Counted from the first letter of the stretch, positions 18,521 to 31,276 are shown. The stretch: DNA of 42,952 nt from Gammaproteobacteria bacterium (GCA_021773365.1 JAJFKF010000028.1:1-42952); one strand, 5' to 3'. Notes: generated by a model from the sequence alone, not told the origin. Program-made: numbers and translations.

Positions 18521-20608
18521 GTGAGCGCAGCGATCAAGAAAAGTTTTGAACTCGGCGGCCAGACCGTCACCCTGGAAACCGGTGAGATGGCCCGTCAGGC
18601 CGATGGCGCCGTACTTGTCAGCATGTCCGGAACGGTGGTGCTGGTCACTGCGGTGGGCGCCAAGAAAGCGATGGAAGGCCGCGATTTCTTCCCCCTGACG
18701 GTCAACTACCAGGAAAAGACCTATGCTGCGGGGCGCATTCCCGGCGGCTTCTTCAAGCGCGAAGGGCGTCCCACCGAGAAGGAAACCCTTACCTGCCGCC
18801 TTATCGACAGGCCCATCCGTCCGCTATTTCCCGATGGCTTCAGAAATGAAGTGCAGGTGGTGGCCACGGTCCTGTCGCTCAATCCTGATGTGAATGCCGA
18901 TATCCCGGCAATGCTGGGCGCCTCCGCTGCGCTGGCGCTGAGCGGCATGCCCTTCGCTGGTCCGATCGGCGCCGTCCGCGTCGGTTATAAAGACGGCCAG
19001 TACCTGATCAATCCCACCAACACGCAGCTGGCCGAGTCCCAGCTCGACCTGGTGGTGGCCGGTACCGCCCAGGGCGTCATGATGGTTGAATCGCAGGCCT
19101 CCGGCCTGTCGGAAGAGGCCATGCTGGGTGCGGTGACGAACGGGCACGAGCAGATGCAGGTGGTCATTGCCGCCATCAACGAGTTGGCGGCTGAAGCCGG
19201 CAAGCCGAAATGGGTTCTGTCGCTGCCCGAGGCGGACAAGGAACTCGAAGCGGCCGTGGCGCAGCAGGCCGAAGCGGCGCTGGGCGATGCCTATCAGATC
19301 ACCGAGAAGCAGGATCGCTACGCGCGTGTCGGCGAAATCAAGGCTGCGACAGTGGAAGCGCTGAGCGGCGGGGAAGACCCGCGCTGGAGCGCCAAGGCAG
19401 TGGGCAATCAGCTGTCCAGCCTGGCAAGCGCCATTGTGCGCAACGGCATTCTCGCCGGTGGCAAGCGCATCGACGGACGCGATACGCGCACCGTACGCCC
19501 GATTACGATACGCACCGGCGTGCTGCCCCGCGCACACGGCTCGGCGCTGTTCACGCGTGGAGAAACCCAGGCGCTGGTGGTGACCACTCTCGGCACCGGC
19601 CGTGACGCCCAGATCATTGATGCGCTGGAAGGCGAGCGCAAAGAGCCGTTCATGCTCCATTACAACTTCCCGCCGTTCTCCGTCGGCGAGACCGGCATGA
19701 TGACCGGACCGAAGCGCCGCGAAATCGGCCACGGTAACCTGGCTCGTCGTGGTATCGCCGCGGTGATGCCGGAAATGGCCAGCTTCCCGTACGTCATTCG
19801 CGTGGTGTCGGAAGTTCTGGAGTCCAACGGCTCCAGCTCCATGGCGAGCGTGTGTGGCACCAGTCTGGCACTGATGGATGCGGGCGTGCCGATCAAGGCC
19901 GCCGTGGCTGGTGTGGCCATGGGTCTGGTGAAGGAAGGCGAGCGCTACCAGGTGCTCACCGACATCCTCGGTGACGAGGATCATCTCGGTGACATGGATT
20001 TCAAGGTTGCCGGTACAAAGGACGGTGTTACCGCGTTGCAGATGGACATAAAGATCGACAGCATCACCGCCGAGATCATGCAGGTGGCGTTGACGCAGGC
20101 GCGCGAGGCGCGGCTGCACATCCTCGAACGTATGAACTCGGTATTGAGCGCCACGCGCGAGAACATGTCCGAATGGGCGCCGACCATCATTACCTTCAAG
20201 ATTGATCCGGAGAAAATCCGCGAGGTCATCGGCAAGGGCGGTGCAGTCATTCGTTCCATCACCGAGGAAACCGGTACCACCATCGATATCGAAAATGACG
20301 GCAACGTGAAGATTGCCTCGGTGAACGGCGCCGCCGGGCGCGAGGCGCAGCGACGCATCGAGCTGATTACCGCCGACGTTGAAGTCGGCCAGGTCTACGA
20401 GGGCAAGGTCGCCCGGCTGATGGACTTTGGCGCCTTTGTGACCATCCTGCCGGGCAAGGACGGCCTGGTGCATATCTCGCAGATATCCGAGGAGCGGGTC
20501 GAACGGGTCAGCGACAAGCTCAATGAAGGCGATGTCATCAAGGTGAAAGTGCTGGAAGTGGATCGGCAGGGGCGGATCCGGCTGTCCATGCGCGACATTG
20601 GTGAATAG
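18521..20608 (+). CDS. pnp: Polyribonucleotide nucleotidyltransferase (PNPase)
   Basis: PNPase degrades RNA 3' to 5' by phosphorolysis and can run in reverse to add tails; it is part of the degradosome. Two RNase PH-like domains flank a helical domain, followed by a KH domain ([20 protein letters not shown]) and an S1 domain ([20 protein letters not shown]) at the C-terminus. I choose the GTG at 18521 (about 695 residues), because it gives the usual start preceding IKKSFELGG. The longer open frame back to a TTG at 18413 would translate the leader hairpin. An AAAGG lies upstream at usable spacing. Confidence 0.96.
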   Translation: MSAAIKKSFELGGQTVTLETGEMARQADGAVLVSMSGTVVLVTAVGAKKAMEGRDFFPLTVNYQEKTYAAGRIPGGFFKREGRPTEKETLTCRLIDRPIRPLFPDGFRNEVQVVATVLSLNPDVNADIPAMLGASAALALSGMPFAGPIGAVRVGYKDGQYLINPTNTQLAESQLDLVVAGTAQGVMMVESQASGLSEEAMLGAVTNGHEQMQVVIAAINELAAEAGKPKWVLSLPEADKELEAAVAQQAEAALGDAYQITEKQDRYARVGEIKAATVEALSGGEDPRWSAKAVGNQLSSLASAIVRNGILAGGKRIDGRDTRTVRPITIRTGVLPRAHGSALFTRGETQALVVTTLGTGRDAQIIDALEGERKEPFMLHYNFPPFSVGETGMMTGPKRREIGHGNLARRGIAAVMPEMASFPYVIRVVSEVLESNGSSSMASVCGTSLALMDAGVPIKAAVAGVAMGLVKEGERYQVLTDILGDEDHLGDMDFKVAGTKDGVTALQMDIKIDSITAEIMQVALTQAREARLHILERMNSVLSATRENMSEWAPTIITFKIDPEKIREVIGKGGAVIRSITEETGTTIDIENDGNVKIASVNGAAGREAQRRIELITADVEVGQVYEGKVARLMDFGAFVTILPGKDGLVHISQISEERVERVSDKLNEGDVIKVKVLEVDRQGRIRLSMRDIGE

Positions 20609-20664
20609 GATGGCTCCAGGAGGCACCACCCCCTTGGACGACTCCTCCCCTCGATAAGTCTCTC

Positions 20665-21027
20665 TCAGGTGGGAGAAGCGGGCACGCTCTGCTTCTCCCC
20701 ATCCTGCCCCGCCCGCTGACCGAGAAAGGCCTTCAGACTCTGTTCCAGGTGCTGACGCACCGCGCCGTGCAGCTCATTGCCGTGGGAGCGGATTATCCTG
20801 GAGAGTAAGTCCTTGGTGAGCAACGGATCGCCCCGGTGCTCCAGATCGGCTATGACCTGCAGCAGAATGCTGTGGGTGATGTCTTCCTGAGAGCGCTTGT
20901 CGAGGACCCGAAAATCGACTTTTTCCAGTACCAGCAGGCGAATGTCCGCCAGCGTGATATACCGACTCTGCGCCGTGTCGTAGAGACGGCGGTTCGGGTA
21001 CTTTTTAATGACTCGCGTATCGCCCAT
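20665..21027 (-). CDS. phaR: Polyhydroxyalkanoate synthesis regulator PhaR
   Basis: A 120-residue protein with the PhaR N-terminal DNA-binding region, in particular IKKYPNRRLYDTAQSRYIT, and the following accumulation-regulatory segment (DFRVLDKRSQEDITHSILLQVI). PhaR represses phasin and PHA genes and is released by binding polyhydroxybutyrate granules, so its presence hints that the organism makes storage polyester. No PHA synthase is in the window. The start at 21027 is preceded by AGGGGT. It converges on pnp, 56 bases away; no strong terminator hairpin is seen in that gap. Confidence 0.9.
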   Translation of the reverse strand: MGDTRVIKKYPNRRLYDTAQSRYITLADIRLLVLEKVDFRVLDKRSQEDITHSILLQVIADLEHRGDPLLTKDLLSRIIRSHGNELHGAVRQHLEQSLKAFLGQRAGQDGEKQSVPASPT

Positions 21028-21131
21028 GGGTATACCCCTGCGAGTTGGGCCGCCATCGGCCGGCAGGGTCATACTACGCCTATCGGGCTCCGGAGCCCAA
21101 ATTTCCCGTATGCCCCCCCGTGGGGCCTGAT

Positions 21132-22016
21132 TCAGCGGTAGCGGTCGTCGCGGTCGCCGTACTGCCGCTCGCGCCGCTCGCGCCGCTCCTGGGCCTCCAG
21201 GGAGAGTGTGGCGACTGGACGGGCTTCCAGCCGCTTGATGCCGATTTCCTCGCCGGTTTCCAGGCAGTAGCCGTAGGTGCTGTCGTCTATACGGGCCAGG
21301 GCTTCATCGATCTTGCGGATGAGTTTGCGCTCCCGATCACGGGTGCGTAGCTCCAGGCTGAATTCCGATTCCTGGGTGGCACGATCATTCGGGTCGGGGA
21401 AATTGGCTGCTTCGTCCTTCATGTGCAGCACTGTACGGTCGACTTCCTCCATCAAATCGCGCTTCCAGCTGTTGAGGATAAAGCGGAAGTGATCGAGCTG
21501 CTCCTGATTCATGTACTGCTCGCCGCGGCGGGGGATGTAGGGCTTTACATCCCGCGGACCGGACAGCAGGCTCATATCGTAGCCATCGGCCTCTTCGGCA
21601 TCAGAATCAGCGGTGGCGGCAAGGGATTTCGGCAGGGGTTCGTCGGCAAGTCTGGGCACTTTGGGTTTCGCTGCAAGAGTGGGGGAGGGTCTGGATTTAG
21701 CTGGCGCCGCCGGCTTGGCGGTGCGGGATCGGGTGCTCGTTCGAGTGCTCCTTCGGGTGGCAGGCTGGGTCGCTGGCTTTACCGCTGGCTTTGCCTTTGG
21801 TATGGCCTTGGCTTTTGCCCTGGTTTTTACTGCAGATTTCGCCGCTGTCGTTTTCACTTTAGCCCTCCCTTTGGCCTTCCCCTTGACCTTCGCCTTGGCC
21901 CTCGCTTTGGCCGGAGCCTTCGCCCGGGGCCGGGAGGCAGAGGGCCGGGTGCGTGCGGCCGACGGCTTGCGTACTGCCTTTTTTGGCTTCGCCTTCGTGG
22001 TTTTTTTGGCGCGCAT
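21132..22016 (-). CDS. dksA: DksA-family RNA polymerase-binding factor with long basic N-terminal extension
   Basis: DksA works with ppGpp in the RNA polymerase secondary channel to reset rRNA and biosynthetic promoters. The DksA core occupies about residues 155-290 of 294. The coiled-coil tip aspartates and alanine are kept (D208, D211, A213 in DPNDRAT). The zinc finger is degenerate: of four cysteines only C251 remains (others T254, S272, A275), as in zinc-independent DksA forms. Residues 1-115 are dominated by Lys, Ala, Arg, Pro and Thr and resemble histone H1-like tails. A linker rich in Asp and Glu follows. The start at 22014-22016 (MRAKKTTKAK) gives the natural boundary; the upstream open frame is queF antisense sequence. 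Confidence 0.88.
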   Translation of the reverse strand: MRAKKTTKAKPKKAVRKPSAARTRPSASRPRAKAPAKARAKAKVKGKAKGRAKVKTTAAKSAVKTRAKAKAIPKAKPAVKPATQPATRRSTRTSTRSRTAKPAAPAKSRPSPTLAAKPKVPRLADEPLPKSLAATADSDAEEADGYDMSLLSGPRDVKPYIPRRGEQYMNQEQLDHFRFILNSWKRDLMEEVDRTVLHMKDEAANFPDPNDRATQESEFSLELRTRDRERKLIRKIDEALARIDDSTYGYCLETGEEIGIKRLEARPVATLSLEAQERRERRERQYGDRDDRYR

Positions 22017-22081
22017 GTCGCCTCCAGACCCAAAAGAGGCGGGGATTATACCGGCGCCTATTGACCTGTACAGGGGGCCCC

Positions 22082-22465
22082 TCAGGGCGGAGTCTGTACG
22101 GCCGGAGGCGCGCTCCAGCCCGCCGCGCGGTGCTCGGCAATGATGGTGGTGTAGATGCCGCCGCGCACATTGAATTTTGCGGTTACGCGAATGAAGCGCG
22201 GCGCCAGCGCGGCGACCAGATCGTCGAGGATTTCGTTGGTGATGGCCTCGTGAAAGGCGCCCCGGTCGCGGAAGGACCAGATGTACAGTTTCAGGGATTT
22301 CAGCTCGACGCACAGCGCCTCGGGCACGTACTCCAGCTCCAGCGTGGCGAAATCCGGTTGCCCGGTGCGCGGACACAGGCAGGTAAACTCCGGCAGCGTC
22401 ATGCGCAGGGTATAGTCGCGCGCCGGTGCGGGGTTGGGAAACGTTTCCAGGGTGCTCTTGTCCAT
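22082..22465 (-). CDS. queF: NADPH-dependent 7-cyano-7-deazaguanine (preQ0) reductase QueF, short form
   Basis: QueF reduces the nitrile of preQ0 to preQ1 in queuosine tRNA modification. The 127-residue protein matches the unimodular (Bacillus-type) enzyme. Catalytic C31 and D38 lie in CPRTGQPDF with the standard spacing of seven, followed by the QueF motif ELKSLKLY (55-62) and FHE (71-73). Many gammaproteobacteria, E. coli included, have the double-length form instead. The start at 22465 lies only 27 bases from the divergent smc start, so both promoters must overlap coding sequence or each other. No preQ1 riboswitch fits in so short a leader. Confidence 0.93.
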   Translation of the reverse strand: MDKSTLETFPNPAPARDYTLRMTLPEFTCLCPRTGQPDFATLELEYVPEALCVELKSLKLYIWSFRDRGAFHEAITNEILDDLVAALAPRFIRVTAKFNVRGGIYTTIIAEHRAAGWSAPPAVQTPP

Positions 22466-22492
22466 GCGTTTAATCTACACTATCGCCCCATC

Positions 22493-25400
22493 ATGCGACT
22501 GACACGAATCAAGCTCGCCGGCTTCAAGTCCTTCGTCGACCCCACCACCGTCAACTTTCCGAGCAACCTTACGGGCGTAGTAGGCCCAAACGGTTGCGGC
22601 AAGTCGAACATCATCGATGCGGTGCGCTGGGTCATGGGGGAAATCTCCGCCAAACACCTGCGCGGGGACTCGATGGCCGACGTTATTTTCAACGGTTCCG
22701 GTGGGCGCAAGCCCGTGGGTACCGCCTCCATCGAACTGGTATTCGACAATTCCGACGGCAAAATCGGCGGGCAGTATGCCAGCTACAGTGAGGTGTCACT
22801 GAAGCGGGTCGTGTCGCGCGACGGGGTGTCCACATACCTCATCAACGGTTCCAAATGCCGGCGCAAGGACATCACGCAGCTGTTTCTAGGTACCGGCCTG
22901 GGCTCGCGTAGCTACGCCATCATCGAGCAGGGCATGATCTCGCGCCTGATCGAAGCCAAGCCGGATGACCTGCGTGCTTTCCTGGAGGAAGCTGCCGGCA
23001 TATCCCGCTACAAGGAACGGCGCCGCGAGACGGAAAATCGTATTGCGCACACTCGCGAGAATCTTGAGCGACTCACCGATTTGCGCGAGGAAGTGGAGAA
23101 GCAGATTCGTCACCTGCAACGCCAGGCGGCCACGGCACGGCGCTATCAGGCGCTGAAAGAGGATGAACGCAAGCTGCACGCAGAAGTGCTCGCGTTGCGC
23201 CTGCGTCATCTCGACGCCGATGCCGGTACCCGCGAGCAGCGCGTGCGTGAGCGCGAGGTGGCCATGCAGTCTGCCATCGCGGATTTGCGCAATGTCGAGG
23301 CCGCCATCGAAAAGGCACGCGCGGAGCAGATCGAGCGCAATGAGGTGCTGAACGGCGTCCAGGGCCGCTACTACCAGATGGGCGCTGATGCGGCCCGCAC
23401 CGAGCAGTCGATCCAGCATAGCCGCCAGCTGCGCCAGCGCCAGCGCACGGATCTGGACCAGGCCGACCAGGGCATCGCAGAACTCGGTATCCAGCTGCAG
23501 CGTGACGAGGCTCAGGCGCAGGAACTGCTCAGTGCCCTTGCTACGCTGGAGCCCGAGCATGAGGCGGCGCGCGTTCGTGAGCAGGCCTCAGCGGAGCGGC
23601 TTGGCGAGGTGGATGCGGCCATGCAGACCTGGCAGCAGGGCTGGGAGCGGCACACCGCTGCCAGCGGCGAAGCGCAGCAGCGTGCCCAGGTCGAGAAGGC
23701 CCGTATCGAGGAGATTGAAAACCGCCTGCAGAGTCTGCTGGCTCAGCGCGAGCGTTTGGCCCAGGAGCGGGAACGGCTGGTGGAAGCTGATCACGATGCA
23801 CGTCTGGCTGACCTGACCGGGCGTGATCAGGCGTTGCGTGAGGGCGCCGAGACGCAGACCCAGGAGCTGCAGCAGATCGTTGAGCAACTACAGGCCGCGC
23901 GCGATAACGAGAAGCGCCTGGGAACGGGGCGCGATCAGGCGCGCCAGGCGTTGCAGAAAGCGCAGGGCCGCCTGGTTTCCCTTCAAGCGCTGCAGCAGGC
24001 GGCGCTGGGGCAGGCTGAGGGCAAGGTGGCCCAGTGGCTGGCAAAGCATGATCTGGCCGCCCATCCACGCCTCGCACAGCAACTGGAGGTGACGCCGGGC
24101 TGGGAGCGGGCGGTGGAGACGGCGCTGGGCGCCTGGCTCGAAGCGGTCTGCGTGGACGGTTTTGACGCCGTCACTGGCGTACTGGGCGATTTCAGTGGCG
24201 GACAGGTGACTTTCGTCGGCAGCGGCACGAGTGGCTCGTCGGAATCGCCGGATGCGCTGCTCGGAAAGGTCAAGGGACCCGCGGCGCTGTTGTCCCTGCT
24301 GAATGGCGTGCTCGCGGCCGATTCCCTGGCTGAAGCCCTGTCGCGTCGCGATGGACTGACCGCCGGGCAGTCCATCATCACCCGCGAGGGCATCTGGATC
24401 GGCCGCGAATGGCTGCGCGTCAGCAGCGCGGGCGCCGAGGAAAGTGATGCTCATGCCGGTGTGATCGCCCGTGAGCAGGATATTCGTGTGCTGCAGGGCG
24501 AGATCGAAGCCGCTCACAAACAGGCGACGAAGCTGGAGGAAGACCTGACAGCTGCCCGCGAGGAACTGGCGATTCTCGAGACCCGCCGCGAGGAGCTGCA
24601 GCAGGAAATCAACCGTCGCCATCACGAGCATTCGCAGATTCGCGCCCAGCTCGAGGCCCTGCATGCCCGGGCCGGAGAGACGGCTGCGCGCATTGAAAGA
24701 CTGACAGCGGATACCGGGCGGCTTGACGAGGAGATCGCCAAAGCCGAAGGCGCTGTGCGCGAGGCGCGGGCGCGGCTGGGGGAGGCGTTGGCGGCGCTGG
24801 AAGTGCTGGATGCCGAACGCCCGGGGCTGGAAGGGGAGCGCGATGAAGTACGCGCGCGCCTTGCCGATGCGCGCACGAATGCGCAGGCCGATCAGACCAG
24901 GGCCAGGGAAGTGGCTATACAGCTGGAGTCGCGGCGCTCGGCACAGTCATCTACGCTTGCGGCGCTGGAGCGAATGCGTGCACAGATGGAGCAGATCGCC
25001 AGGCGCAGGGCTGAGTTGCATATGGAGCTGGAGAACGGCGTGGAACCTCTGGCGGAATTGGAGCGCGCGCTGCAGCAGGCGCTGGAGCAGCGTTCCGCGG
25101 TGGAGGGGGAGCTGACCGCGGCGCGCGAGGCCGTGGAGGCCTGTGATGCCGGCCTGCGGACGCTTGGCGAGCAGCATGCCGAATGCGAAGGGCGCGTCGA
25201 GCACACTCGTGCCGCCATGGAGGAGGCACGCCTTGATGCGCAGGAAACCCGTGTGCGCCGGCAGGGTCTGGCTGAGCAGTTCGCTGCTACCCGGTTCGAG
25301 CTGGCCGCGGTGCTGGAAGCCCTGCCGCCGGATGCCGAGGTCGGTGTCTGGGAACAGGATCTCACCGCGACCGGTGAGAAGATCGCCCGCCTCGGTTCAG

Positions 25401-26005
25401 TCAACCTCGCAGCCATCGATGAATTCAAGGAACAGTCTGAACGCAAGGAGTATCTGGACCGGCAGAACGCCGATCTCACCGAAGCACTGGCCACGCTGGA
25501 AACGGCCATTCGCAAGATAGATCGCGAAACCCGACAGCGCTTCCAGGACACGTTCGATCACGTCAACGCCGGATTGAAGGACAAATTTCCGCGTTTATTC
25601 GGCGGCGGGCATGCGTACCTGGAGATGACCGGCGAGGACATCCTCGATGCGGGTGTGGCCATCATGGCGCGTCCACCGGGCAAGCGGAACAGCACCATTC
25701 ATCTGCTTTCGGGCGGAGAGAAGGCGTTGACCGCCGTGGCGCTGGTGTTTTCCATTTTCGAACTGAACCCGGCGCCTTTCTGCCTGCTCGATGAGGTGGA
25801 TGCGCCGCTTGACGACCACAACGTTGGACGGTTCTGCGACATCGTCAAGAGCATGTCTGAACACGTACAGTTCCTCTTCATCACCCACAACAAGGCCACC
25901 ATGGAACTGGCCTCGCAGCTTATCGGCGTCACCATGAGCGAGCCCGGCGTATCCAGGCTGGTAGCCGTGGATGTCGACGAGGCCATGCGCATGGCGGCGA
26001 TGTAG
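22493..26005 (+). CDS. smc: Chromosome segregation ATPase SMC
   Basis: SMC forms the condensin-like ring with ScpA and ScpB, both of which are encoded at 33815-35505 here. The 1170-residue protein has Walker A GPNGCGKS (31-38), two long coiled coils rich in Glu, Arg, Gln and Ala, and a hinge at about 525-660 including the glycine-containing GGQVTFVG segment. Near the end it has the signature LLSGGEKALTAVAL (about 1070-1083) and Walker B FCLLDEVDAPLDDHN. The ATG at 22493 gives the classic MRLTRIKLAGFKSFVDP start. zipA begins 8 bases after its stop and ligA follows, the usual smc-zipA-ligA order. Confidence 0.98.
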   Translation: MRLTRIKLAGFKSFVDPTTVNFPSNLTGVVGPNGCGKSNIIDAVRWVMGEISAKHLRGDSMADVIFNGSGGRKPVGTASIELVFDNSDGKIGGQYASYSEVSLKRVVSRDGVSTYLINGSKCRRKDITQLFLGTGLGSRSYAIIEQGMISRLIEAKPDDLRAFLEEAAGISRYKERRRETENRIAHTRENLERLTDLREEVEKQIRHLQRQAATARRYQALKEDERKLHAEVLALRLRHLDADAGTREQRVREREVAMQSAIADLRNVEAAIEKARAEQIERNEVLNGVQGRYYQMGADAARTEQSIQHSRQLRQRQRTDLDQADQGIAELGIQLQRDEAQAQELLSALATLEPEHEAARVREQASAERLGEVDAAMQTWQQGWERHTAASGEAQQRAQVEKARIEEIENRLQSLLAQRERLAQERERLVEADHDARLADLTGRDQALREGAETQTQELQQIVEQLQAARDNEKRLGTGRDQARQALQKAQGRLVSLQALQQAALGQAEGKVAQWLAKHDLAAHPRLAQQLEVTPGWERAVETALGAWLEAVCVDGFDAVTGVLGDFSGGQVTFVGSGTSGSSESPDALLGKVKGPAALLSLLNGVLAADSLAEALSRRDGLTAGQSIITREGIWIGREWLRVSSAGAEESDAHAGVIAREQDIRVLQGEIEAAHKQATKLEEDLTAAREELAILETRREELQQEINRRHHEHSQIRAQLEALHARAGETAARIERLTADTGRLDEEIAKAEGAVREARARLGEALAALEVLDAERPGLEGERDEVRARLADARTNAQADQTRAREVAIQLESRRSAQSSTLAALERMRAQMEQIARRRAELHMELENGVEPLAELERALQQALEQRSAVEGELTAAREAVEACDAGLRTLGEQHAECEGRVEHTRAAMEEARLDAQETRVRRQGLAEQFAATRFELAAVLEALPPDAEVGVWEQDLTATGEKIARLGSVNLAAIDEFKEQSERKEYLDRQNADLTEALATLETAIRKIDRETRQRFQDTFDHVNAGLKDKFPRLFGGGHAYLEMTGEDILDAGVAIMARPPGKRNSTIHLLSGGEKALTAVALVFSIFELNPAPFCLLDEVDAPLDDHNVGRFCDIVKSMSEHVQFLFITHNKATMELASQLIGVTMSEPGVSRLVAVDVDEAMRMAAM

Positions 26006-26013
26006 GCGGTCAG

Positions 26014-28765
<2,752 letters not shown>

Positions 28766-28813
28766 GGATCAAAGAAGCGATATTCGTGCGAATCTTCCAG
28801 GGGAAACGGGTGA

Positions 28814-30172
28814 TCAAACAGATCGTTGACGACATACGATCCAGAGTATGGGCAGGCCGGCCAGCAGCACCGCCACGCCCACCAGCGCGCCGATGCCGGT
28901 GTAGTTGACGCTGGACCACAGCATGCAGGCGCTGCTGGCGCAGAACAGCAGCGGCGTGAGTGGATACAGCGGTACGCGGAAGGGCCGTGACGTGTGCGGA
29001 TCGATACGGCGCAGGCGCATGAGCGCCAATCCGGTAAGCAGAAAGAACGACCAGAATACCGGTGCGGTGTACTCCACCAGGGTGGCGAAGCCTGAGCGGG
29101 TGGCGGCACCCAGTGCCACCAGCAGCAACGCCACCAGTCCCTGAACGAGCAACGCGTTGACGGGCGTGCCGGCGGTGGCGTTCCAGCGGCCGAGAAAGCG
29201 GAACTGGCGGAAGTCTCTTCCCAATGCGTGATTGCAGCGGGCGCCGGTGATGATGGTGGCATTGATGGAGGTCAGCGCACTCACGGCCACGATGAGACTG
29301 AGCAGCATGGCGCCGCGGTTGCCGAGCAGCATCCGTACGGCGTCGGCGGCCACGGCCTCCGAGACCGCCATTGCCGGGTGACCGAGGGCTTTCAGATAGG
29401 CGGCGTTGATCAGCACGTACAGGGCGGTGATGAGCACTATGCTGATCAGCAGCGCTCGTACGATGGCTGTGCGCGAACCTCGGACTTCCGCCGATACATA
29501 CGCGGCCTCATTCCAGCCGCCGTAGGTGAGCAGTACGAAAACCATTGCCAGGCCCAGGGCGCTGCTTCCGTTCCCGGCGCCAGCCAGCGGTTCAATACTG
29601 CCGGCGGCGCTGTTTGCTACCGGGTCGAATAGCGTATGGGCCCCTGCGGCCAGTCCCAGCACCACGATGAACAGTACGCCGGCGAGCTGCAGCAAGGTAA
29701 AGACGCGCTGTGTGCCCTTGCCCTCGCGGATACCCAGGCAATTGATAGCGGTGAACAGCACTACGGCCGCGGCGGCGTACAAGGTATTGGAGCCAGGGCC
29801 GAGTGGAACAATCTGCGTGGCGTAGTCGCCGAAGACATAGGCCAGCAGTGCGATCGAGCCGGTCTGCATCACGGTCAGGCGTGACCAGGCGAACAGAAAG
29901 GACGCGGCGGGGCCGAAGGCGCGATGAAGAAAATGATAGTCGCCGCCGGTGCTGGGATAAGTGCTGGCGAGTTCTGCGTAACACAGCGCGCCAATCAGGG
30001 CGAGGGCGCCGCCGGCAACCCAGGTCAGCAGCAGGACTGTGCCGTTGCCGGTATTGGCGGCCACCAGCGCAGGCGCCTTGAAAATGCCAGCGCCGATGAC
30101 GATGCCGACGACAATGAATATGGCATCAGGAACGGAGAGTGCACGGGCAGGTGTGTGCTGCGCCTCAGCCAT
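28814..30172 (-). CDS. APC-superfamily amino acid permease
   Basis: A 452-residue inner-membrane transporter with about 12 hydrophobic helices. TM1 carries the broken-helix substrate motif IGAGIFKAP, TM2 is glycine-rich, and the stretch CYAELASTYPSTGGDYHFL is characteristic of amino acid/polyamine/organocation carriers. A likely role is proton-coupled amino acid uptake or exchange; the substrate cannot be deduced. It stands alone between convergent ligA and the parvulin operon. The 199-base gap downstream of 30173 contains a terminator-like hairpin at 30276-30295 belonging to the next operon, otherwise nothing recognisable. Confidence 0.88.
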   Translation of the reverse strand: MAEAQHTPARALSVPDAIFIVVGIVIGAGIFKAPALVAANTGNGTVLLLTWVAGGALALIGALCYAELASTYPSTGGDYHFLHRAFGPAASFLFAWSRLTVMQTGSIALLAYVFGDYATQIVPLGPGSNTLYAAAAVVLFTAINCLGIREGKGTQRVFTLLQLAGVLFIVVLGLAAGAHTLFDPVANSAAGSIEPLAGAGNGSSALGLAMVFVLLTYGGWNEAAYVSAEVRGSRTAIVRALLISIVLITALYVLINAAYLKALGHPAMAVSEAVAADAVRMLLGNRGAMLLSLIVAVSALTSINATIITGARCNHALGRDFRQFRFLGRWNATAGTPVNALLVQGLVALLLVALGAATRSGFATLVEYTAPVFWSFFLLTGLALMRLRRIDPHTSRPFRVPLYPLTPLLFCASSACMLWSSVNYTGIGALVGVAVLLAGLPILWIVCRQRSV

Positions 30173-30275
30173 GACCGGCTATCACAAACCTGCCAGCGAG
30201 GTGTCGCTGTAACCTGCAGGGCACTGCCTTAACACCGCGTGAGATGCGGGCTAAAGGCCAATCCGGCAAAGGCAA

Positions 30276-30295
30276 GGGGGCGCCCGAACGCCCCC
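30276..30295 (-). terminator. Terminator-like hairpin after the parvulin gene
   Basis: GGGGGCG (30276-30282) and CGCCCCC (30289-30295) pair perfectly around a six-base loop, followed on the minus strand by a modest T-rich stretch (TTGCCTTTG). It is placed to end the yciB-yciI-bolA-parvulin transcript. Confidence 0.6.
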
Positions 30296-30371
30296 GGCTG
30301 TATGGCGACAGATCGATCATTTCATATGTCGTTTGGCAGAGGCACGCCCTGCCAGTGTCGCCGGCAGAAGG

Positions 30372-31226
30372 TCAGAGCTTCTTGTCGATCTTCATGTCCT
30401 TCTTCAGCGACTCGATGTAGGCCTGTGCCTTCTTCTGTTGCACCATGGGACCGAGACGCTCCTTGACCTGATCGAACTCCGGTACGGTGGTGGGACGGGT
30501 GTCCTCCAGTTTGATGATGTGGAAGCCGAATTCCGACTGCACCGGTTTGGTGGTCATTTCGCCTTTCTTCAGCGCGGCCACCGCAGCGGAGAACTCCGGC
30601 ACCATGCGCGCGGGACTGAACCAGCCGAGATCCCCGCCGTCTTTCTTCGAGCTGTCCATGGATTCCTTGCGGGCGATGGCCATGAAATCCGCTCCGCCCT
30701 GGATTTTTTCAATCAGGGACTGGGCGAAGGGTTCGGTGGCGACCAGGATGTGGCGGGCGTGGTACTCCAGCTTTGGCATCTCGGCTACCTGCGTTTCGTA
30801 CTCGGCGCGCAATTCCTGCTCGCTGGGGCGGGTGTCGCCGAGCTTGCGGGCGATTTCCAGTTCCGCCAGCGTATTGGTGCGCAGCAGTTCCAGACGTGCG
30901 CTGTTGTCGGCATCCTTGTCCAGGCCATTCGTGATGGCGGTCTGTGCGGCCGCTTCCAGGCCGATGAGCTGATCGAGCAGTTCCTGGCGCTGTTCCGGTT
31001 TCAGTTCTGCGGCCGGCTTGCCCAGGCGGTTGCGTGCGAAGAAATCGAACATGCTGCTGGAAATGGCCTTGCCGTTGATTGTGACAACCGGGCCGGCAGG
31101 CAGCGTAGTGCCGTCGGCGGCAGCTGTGGCGGAATCGCCGGCATTGTCTTTGCTGCAGGCGCCAAGCAGAGCGGAGGAGGCCAGCAAGGTGGCAGCCAGT
31201 ATGGAATTGCGGAATCTGTGCTTCAT
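30372..31226 (-). CDS. Parvulin-type peptidyl-prolyl isomerase lipoprotein
   Basis: A 284-residue protein with a lipoprotein signal (SALLGAC, lipidated C24), an N-terminal SurA/PpiD-like helical chaperone region (about 45-150) and a rotamase/parvulin domain (about 155-250: HARHILVATEP, GGADFMAIARKES, GGDLGWFSPARMVPEF, GFHIIKLED). It should sit on a periplasmic membrane face and help outer-membrane or secreted proteins fold. It resembles EpsD/PpiC-like lipoproteins, but no exopolysaccharide genes are nearby. It follows bolA by 50 bases, last in a four-gene minus-strand group. Confidence 0.9.
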   Translation of the reverse strand: MKHRFRNSILAATLLASSALLGACSKDNAGDSATAAADGTTLPAGPVVTINGKAISSSMFDFFARNRLGKPAAELKPEQRQELLDQLIGLEAAAQTAITNGLDKDADNSARLELLRTNTLAELEIARKLGDTRPSEQELRAEYETQVAEMPKLEYHARHILVATEPFAQSLIEKIQGGADFMAIARKESMDSSKKDGGDLGWFSPARMVPEFSAAVAALKKGEMTTKPVQSEFGFHIIKLEDTRPTTVPEFDQVKERLGPMVQQKKAQAYIESLKKDMKIDKKL

Positions 31227-31276
31227 GTTGTCCTCTGTGATGTCGTCTGATTATCAGGCTGTAGGGGAAAAGGGTG

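Noticed and set aside
18824-20629. 601-residue open frame antisense to pnp
   Set aside because: It is a shadow frame created by high-GC codon use in pnp; the protein is His/Arg/Gln-rich with no domain and no ribosome binding site.
20609-20664. Terminator between pnp and phaR
   Set aside because: A GGAGG/CCTCC pairing exists across a long loop, but no stable stem followed by Ts was found.
21613-22016. Tandem repeat or CRISPR-like array in the dksA 5' region
   Set aside because: The repetition is irregular Lys/Ala/Arg codon runs encoding the basic tail, without constant repeats or spacers.
28766-28813. Terminator between ligA and the APC permease
   Set aside because: Only a five-pair palindrome (ATTCG/CGAAT) with no T-run is present; too weak to call.
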